A DNA stretch of 64,000 bases. It comes from Vibrio mytili. Lineage in GTDB: Bacteria; Pseudomonadota; Gammaproteobacteria; Enterobacterales; Vibrionaceae. The notes under the pieces were generated by a model. The model saw only the letters and a list, made by a program, of their open reading frames with translations. It ran no database searches and had not been told where the DNA came from. Below are positions 59,640 through 64,000 of the stretch, one piece after another. The stretch spans positions 124,001-188,000 of the forward strand of contig NZ_JXOK01000037.1 of NCBI RefSeq assembly GCF_000830505.1. Direction: 5' to 3'. The translations under genes were made by a program, and so were the position numbers. Each line of letters begins with the position of its first letter. Position 1 is the stretch's first letter.

Positions 59640-60746
59640 TTATTTCACTAAGTAGTGTTTCACGAACTCTGTAATTTTTACCATGTCTGCGATGGCGATA
59701 AATTCTTCTGTTGTGTGAACTTTCGCCATACCAGTTGATAAGTTAACTGTCGTTAGGCCTTTCTTGTTGAAGTTGTTAGCATCGCTGCCACCACCAGTCC
59801 CTTTGGTGCGGGCTTCAATGCCCATGTCTGCAAAGGCAGCTTTGATAGCGGTAACATGAGCGTTGTCTTCTTCAATCACGAACGCATCGTAAGCACGAGT
59901 CGATTCGATTTCGACTTCTGCGCCGTGTTTTTTCGCTACGTTTTCGAATGTCGAAATCATGTGCTCAACTTGTGCGTCGAGTTTTTCGCCGTTGAGTGAG
60001 CGTGCTTCTGCGATCACTTTTAGTTCTGGCATCACGATGTTGGTTGCTTGACCGCCGTTCACCATACCAATGTTCGCAGTGGTTTCTTCATCAATGCGAA
60101 GTAGTTTCATTTGGCTGATTGCGTCTGCAGCTACGATAATCGCACTAATACCTTCTTCTGGCGCAAGACCAGCGTGAGCAGGGCGGCCTTTAATGGTGGC
60201 GGTGATCTTCTGTTGACCTGGAGCAGCAGTTACGATGGTGCCAATCGGGCCGCCAGTATCCAGCACAATTGCTTCTTTTGAAGTCACATGCGTCATATCG
60301 TAGTTTTTTGAACCAAAGAGACCGCCTTCTTCATAAACGGTAAATGCGATCTCTAGTGTTTTGTGCTCAAGGTTTTCGGCTTGAATGCAACGAACGGCTT
60401 CCATAATCGCTGCAATACCAGATTTATCATCACCACCAAGAATGGTGTTGCCTTTCGAACGGATGATGCCGTCTTCGATAATCGGCTCGATACCGATGCC
60501 CGGTTTAACCGTATCCATGTGGCAGCTCATTAAGATAGAGCCTTCTTTCTTACCTTCGAGACGTGCGTAGATATTAAAACCGTTCGTCAGGTGTTCCGGA
60601 AGAGCAAGTTTGTGAACGGTAAATCCGAGTTCACCTAATTGTTCAGCCAAGGTTTCTGCGATTTCGCGTTCGTTTTTAGATTCGCTGTCGATGCGGACCA
60701 GTTGGCAAAAGTGTTCAACTAGACGTTCTTGATTAATTTGTGTCAT
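59640..60746 (-). CDS. M20-family peptidase, PepT-like
   Basis: A 368-residue zinc aminopeptidase of the M20B (tripeptidase T) group. Metal-binding and catalytic residues are in CHMDTV (His, Asp), LGGDDKSG, YEEGGLFGS (Glu-Glu pair) and LDTGG (Asp), with the dimerisation domain between about 180 and 290 and the last ligand His in KVHTTEE. It should release amino acids from small peptides in the cytoplasm. It diverges from the tyrosine-degradation operon. Confidence 0.87.
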   Translation of the reverse strand: MTQINQERLVEHFCQLVRIDSESKNEREIAETLAEQLGELGFTVHKLALPEHLTNGFNIYARLEGKKEGSILMSCHMDTVKPGIGIEPIIEDGIIRSKGNTILGGDDKSGIAAIMEAVRCIQAENLEHKTLEIAFTVYEEGGLFGSKNYDMTHVTSKEAIVLDTGGPIGTIVTAAPGQQKITATIKGRPAHAGLAPEEGISAIIVAADAISQMKLLRIDEETTANIGMVNGGQATNIVMPELKVIAEARSLNGEKLDAQVEHMISTFENVAKKHGAEVEIESTRAYDAFVIEEDNAHVTAIKAAFADMGIEARTKGTGGGSDANNFNKKGLTTVNLSTGMAKVHTTEEFIAIADMVKITEFVKHYLVK

Positions 60747-61020
60747 TTTGATGTCTCTTTTTTCTTGGTTCGAGTGCGCCTCGAAGGGTGGAAGAGGGCT
60801 CGAACGGGAACAGTATGTCTCTTATTACACAATTCAACCTGAGTGAAACTGCGTTGAATCAAAGAATAGTCCCACCTGACACGATTCTGACGGTTTTTAA
60901 TTGCAAGTGGCGTGATTTATTAGCAATGAGACGGTGCGTAAAAGTGGATCTATAAATAATGACGACGTAGAGTTTCGATGTATTGACTTAGTGCGTATAA
61001 GAACTACATACGGCATGTTT

Positions 61021-61038
61021 GGTAACATTTTGTTTACA
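61021..61038. promoter_or_regulatory. TyrR/PhhR box candidate, distal
   Basis: GGTAAC-N6-TTTACA matches the TyrR consensus TGTAAA-N6-TTTACA at 10 of 12 fixed positions and lies about 240 bases before hpd. Confidence 0.55.
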
Positions 61039-61140
61039 TGTGACCGGCGGGTTTACTTATACATATATTTTATTTTATTTTTATCAAAATCAATGATTTG
61101 GATAGGTTTTTAACTTTGGCTACAGCGTAGTTAGTGTTGA

Positions 61141-61158
61141 TGTAACATTAAATTTACA
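61141..61158. promoter_or_regulatory. TyrR/PhhR box candidate, proximal
   Basis: TGTAAC-N6-TTTACA matches the TyrR consensus at 11 of 12 fixed positions and lies about 120 bases before the hpd start. Confidence 0.65.
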
Positions 61159-61274
61159 ATTGATGATTCCAAGTTAATAAACCGAGATTTACGCCGCTCT
61201 ATTCCAATTCGTTTCATCCTGCGCCAATTTAGAAGGATAAGGCCAACGCGCCCAATTGACGTAAGGAGAAAGTC

Positions 61275-62348
61275 ATGATGGATACACACAATCCTTTAGG
61301 TACAGACGGGTTTGAATTTGTTGAATACACGGCAGCAGACAGCAAAGGCATTGAACAATTGAAAGCGTTGTTTGTATCGTTAGGTTTTGCTGAGATAGCC
61401 AAGCATCGTTCAAAAGAAGCGTGGTTGTATCGACAAGGTGACATCAGCTTCATCGTTAACGCGCAGCCCCATAGCCAAGCAGAAGCATTCGCTAAAATCC
61501 ACGGCCCTTCTGTTTGCGGCATGGCGTTTCGAGTCAAAGACGCAACCACCGCACTGGAGCATGCATTGCAAAATGGTGGCAAAGAGTACAAAACCGAAAT
61601 TGGGCCAATGGAGCTCAGTATTCCTGCGATATACGGTATTGGGGAAAGCTTACTGTATTTTGTTGATCGTTACGGTAAACAGAGCATTTATGACGTTGAC
61701 TTCCGTTTCTATGACGATGCACAAGAGCGCTTAGCCCAGTCTGATGTGGGGCTCTACGAAATCGACCATCTGACTCATAACGTTAAGCAGGGCCATATGG
61801 ATGTGTGGTCTGGCTTTTATGAGCGTATTGGTAATTTCCGTGAAATCCGTTACTTCGATATTGAAGGTAAACTCACAGGGCTAGTCAGTCGAGCCATGAC
61901 GGCACCTTGCGGTAAAATTCGTATTCCAATCAATGAATCGTCCGATGACAAATCGCAAATTGAAGAGTTCATCCGTGAGTACAACGGTGAAGGCATTCAA
62001 CACATAGCGCTAACCACCGATGATATTTATAAAACGGTCAAGACATTACGAGACCGAGGCATGGATTTTATGCCGACACCGGATACCTATTATGAGAAAG
62101 TCGATCAACGTGTGAAAGGGCACGGAGAAGACGTCAACACATTACGTGAGTTGCAAATTCTGATTGACGGTGCGCCAATGAAAGACGGAATCTTGCTGCA
62201 AATCTTCACTCAAACCGTGATTGGTCCTGTGTTCTTCGAAATCATTCAGCGTAAAGGCAATGAAGGCTTTGGTGAAGGTAACTTCAAAGCGCTATTTGAA
62301 TCGATAGAAGAAGACCAAATCCGCCGTGGAGTACTAAGCGATGCATAA
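61275..62348 (+). CDS. hpd: 4-hydroxyphenylpyruvate dioxygenase
   Basis: A 357-residue two-domain VOC-fold Fe(II) enzyme that makes homogentisate from 4-hydroxyphenylpyruvate, the committed step of tyrosine breakdown. Metal ligands: His in IDHLTHNV, His in GEGIQHIALTTDD and Glu in FFEIIQRKG. AGGAG is six bases before ATG 61275. The end overlaps hmgA by eight bases, so the operon is translationally coupled. In vibrios, loss of the next step gives brown pyomelanin pigment. Confidence 0.96.
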   Translation: MMDTHNPLGTDGFEFVEYTAADSKGIEQLKALFVSLGFAEIAKHRSKEAWLYRQGDISFIVNAQPHSQAEAFAKIHGPSVCGMAFRVKDATTALEHALQNGGKEYKTEIGPMELSIPAIYGIGESLLYFVDRYGKQSIYDVDFRFYDDAQERLAQSDVGLYEIDHLTHNVKQGHMDVWSGFYERIGNFREIRYFDIEGKLTGLVSRAMTAPCGKIRIPINESSDDKSQIEEFIREYNGEGIQHIALTTDDIYKTVKTLRDRGMDFMPTPDTYYEKVDQRVKGHGEDVNTLRELQILIDGAPMKDGILLQIFTQTVIGPVFFEIIQRKGNEGFGEGNFKALFESIEEDQIRRGVLSDA

Positions 62349-63497
62349 ATGGATCACATTCCCTCATCGGGAGGGAGTGTGCTCTAAACAAGCACATGCT
62401 GATTTCCCGGAAGAGGCTATTTTTGAGCGTGAAGCAGGCCGGAGTGGATTCTTTGGCCCGGCAGCACATTTTCATCATCAACATGCCCCGACAGGCTGGT
62501 CTGAGTGGGAGGGCGAGCTTCGTCCGCGCGCTTTTGATTTCACTCTAGTGGAGAAAGCAAGCCAGATTACTCCTTGGGCTGTGCCGCATCTGTTGCATAA
62601 CGCAGATTGTAAAATTCGTGTTTGGCGCATGGATGAAACCATGGAGTTTCTGGTGCGCAATGCGGACGGTGATGAACTGCTCTTTATTCACCAAGGGACA
62701 GCCGATCTTTTTTGTGATTACGGACATTTGCAGGTCAGTGAAGGGGATTATGTCATGATCCCGCGTTCGACGAGCTGGCGACTAGAACCCAGTGAACCGA
62801 TGTTCATTCTTATGATTGAAAGCACCGATGCAGCATACACTTTGCCAGAAAAAGGATGGTGGGAAATCACGCGGTGTTTGACCCCGCAGTGCTGGAAACG
62901 CCCTCGATCAATGATCAATTCCGCGCCCAGTATTCTGAGAACAAAACTCAGGTACAGGTGAAACGCCACGATAAAGTCAGCGTGATTACTTATCCATTTA
63001 ACCCATTAGACGCGATTGGCTGGCATGGTGACTTGGCGGTTGTGAAAGTGAACTGGCGTGATATTCGTCCACTTATGTCACATCGTTACCACTTACCACC
63101 GTCTGCACATACTACATTTGTAGGAGCAGGATTTGTGGTGTGTACTTTTGTGCCTCGTCCGATTGAGAGCGATCCTGGCGCGCTTAAAGTGCCGTTTTAC
63201 CACAACAATGATGATTATGATGAAGTGTTGTTCTATCACGCGGGCGACTTCTTCAGTCGTGACAACATTGAAGCGGGGATGGTGACTTTCCATCCCGCGG
63301 GCTTTACTCACGGACCGCACCCGAAAGCGTTTAAAGCGGGACGGGAATATAAGAAGAAATTTACCGATGAAGTGGCGGTGATGATTGATACCCGGCATGC
63401 ACTGCAGTTCTCCGATGAACTGGATAACGTTGAGAACAAAGAATACGTCTACAGCTGGCAAGGAAGTAAAGAGCAAAACAGTAAGGGGCAAGGATGA
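62341..63497 (+). pseudogene. hmgA: Homogentisate 1,2-dioxygenase, one frameshift
   Basis: One lost G near 62855 (LPEKG-MVGNHAVFDP) splits the gene; repair gives 385 residues, the usual bacterial length. It opens the ring of homogentisate to maleylacetoacetate. The frame after the break contains the catalytic-domain regions HRYHLPPSAHTTFVGAGFVVC, FYHAGDFFSRDNIEAG and HPAGFTHGPHPKA with the iron-binding His and Glu. If the break were real, the strain would accumulate homogentisate and pigment. The start overlaps hpd and the end overlaps the next gene. Confidence 0.9.
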
Positions 63498-64000
63498 AAT
63501 TAGCAACCAAGAAAAATAATACTCGCGATGGCCTGTTAATGGTCGTGAGCAAAGATTTAACGCGCTGCGTACCCGTGACAGAAATCTTCCATGCGATGAA
63601 CTTAGCACCAACCATGCAAGTAGCGCTCGACAATTGGGATACGTTAGCTCCCCAATTAGAGGAGCTCTATACCGCTTTGAATGACGGTAAACTTGACGGG
63701 TACGACGAATTTGAACCGCACTACTGTGAATCTCCATTGCCTCGAGCGTATCAATGGGCGGATGGCAGTGCGTATGTTAACCACGTTGAATTGGTTCGCA
63801 AGGCGCGTGGTGCGGAAATGCCGGAGAGCTTTTGGGTAGACCCATTGATGTATCAAGGGGGCTCTGACGCGTTTATTGGTCCTTGTGACAATATAGAGTT
63901 TGCCAGTGATGAGTGGGGCATCGATTTTGAAGGAGAGGTTGCGGTTGTCACTGGTGATGTCCCTATGGGCGCAAGCATCGCTGAGGCACAGGAAGCTATT
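63494..64000 (+). CDS. Fumarylacetoacetate hydrolase family protein, N-terminal part (3' end outside window)
   Basis: The ATG at 63494 overlaps the hmgA stop and has AAGG just upstream. The visible 169 residues begin MKLATKKNNTRDGLLMVVSKDLTR and include SPLPRAYQWADGSAYVNHVELVRKARGAEMPESFW and FEGEVAVVTGD, which fit a bacterial fumarylacetoacetase. It should hydrolyse fumarylacetoacetate to fumarate and acetoacetate. The gene is cut by the window end. A glutathione-dependent isomerase is likely next, beyond this window. Confidence 0.9.
   Translation, partial: MKLATKKNNTRDGLLMVVSKDLTRCVPVTEIFHAMNLAPTMQVALDNWDTLAPQLEELYTALNDGKLDGYDEFEPHYCESPLPRAYQWADGSAYVNHVELVRKARGAEMPESFWVDPLMYQGGSDAFIGPCDNIEFASDEWGIDFEGEVAVVTGDVPMGASIAEAQEAI

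Larger units (their letters stand above)
60747..61274. other. Divergent regulatory region upstream of hpd
   Basis: 528 bases without a gene. It contains two TyrR-type boxes, listed separately, and AAGGAG at 61263-61268 as the hpd ribosome site. The region between 60900 and 61010 has no structure I recognise. Confidence 0.55.

Overview
The window is a gammaproteobacterial chromosome segment, almost certainly Vibrio and most likely from the Harveyi clade. Protein similarities and gene order (panP-like decarboxylase, lysO, tfoX, HK/RR pair, serC, cydDC, trxB, purC, hut genes) resemble the part of Vibrio chromosome 1 that runs from tfoX to hut as I remember it. The complete sucrose (scr) locus points to a sucrose-positive species such as V. 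alginolyticus. This is recall plus reading of the sequence; no database search was run.

Layout. 1-4.1 kb: end of an outer-membrane barrel gene, fabV, a YbjL-type transporter and grxA. 4.4-9.4 kb: an Fe-dependent alcohol dehydrogenase followed by an 18-bp tandem repeat, hexR, the aspartate decarboxylase panP and a small secreted protein. 9.6-12.6 kb: lysO, an HDOD protein and the competence activator tfoX with a recognisable CRP-type promoter. 12.8-18.8 kb: a small outer-membrane barrel, a response regulator and sensor kinase pair, a DUF945 protein and serC. 19-25.8 kb: cydDC, trxB, and a dioxygenase/class-V aminotransferase pair of unknown role. 25.9-33 kb: DUF2797, a diguanylate cyclase, a DASS dicarboxylate transporter, sanA and NAD-malic enzyme. 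33-47 kb: an HrpB-like helicase, purC with a PUR box, sulA with a LexA box, a membrane J-protein, an OmpA-like lipoprotein, DUF2786, a CheX-like DUF3334 protein, ydiJ, a methyltransferase-like protein and DUF3581. 47.3-51.8 kb: hutG, hutI and hutC (without hutU or hutH here), spo0M and a small RRM protein. 52.2-59 kb: the sucrose regulon scrY-scrR-scrA-scrK-scrB with four matching operator candidates. 59-64 kb: a GNAT enzyme, a PepT-like peptidase, and the tyrosine catabolism operon hpd-hmgA-fah, preceded by two TyrR-type boxes and cut by the window end.

The most striking property of the sequence is that nine otherwise normal genes are each broken once, and in every case restoring one missing base gives a full-length protein (near 12997, 15865, 25164, 31757, 41389, 54242, 56025, 57665 and 62855). 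One-directional, one-base losses spread over unrelated genes look like consensus-sequence errors rather than gene decay, so I describe these genes by their repaired product.

Most genes are ordinary Vibrio core functions. The parts least explained by known biology are the dioxygenase/aminotransferase pair (23.9-25.8 kb), a dispersed inverted-repeat element present in long and short forms (28.4 and 3.7 kb), the repeat array in frame behind the alcohol dehydrogenase stop, the kinase with a degenerate receiver, and the gene-poor stretch beside sulA. No rRNA, tRNA, CRISPR array, prophage or insertion-sequence transposase was seen.
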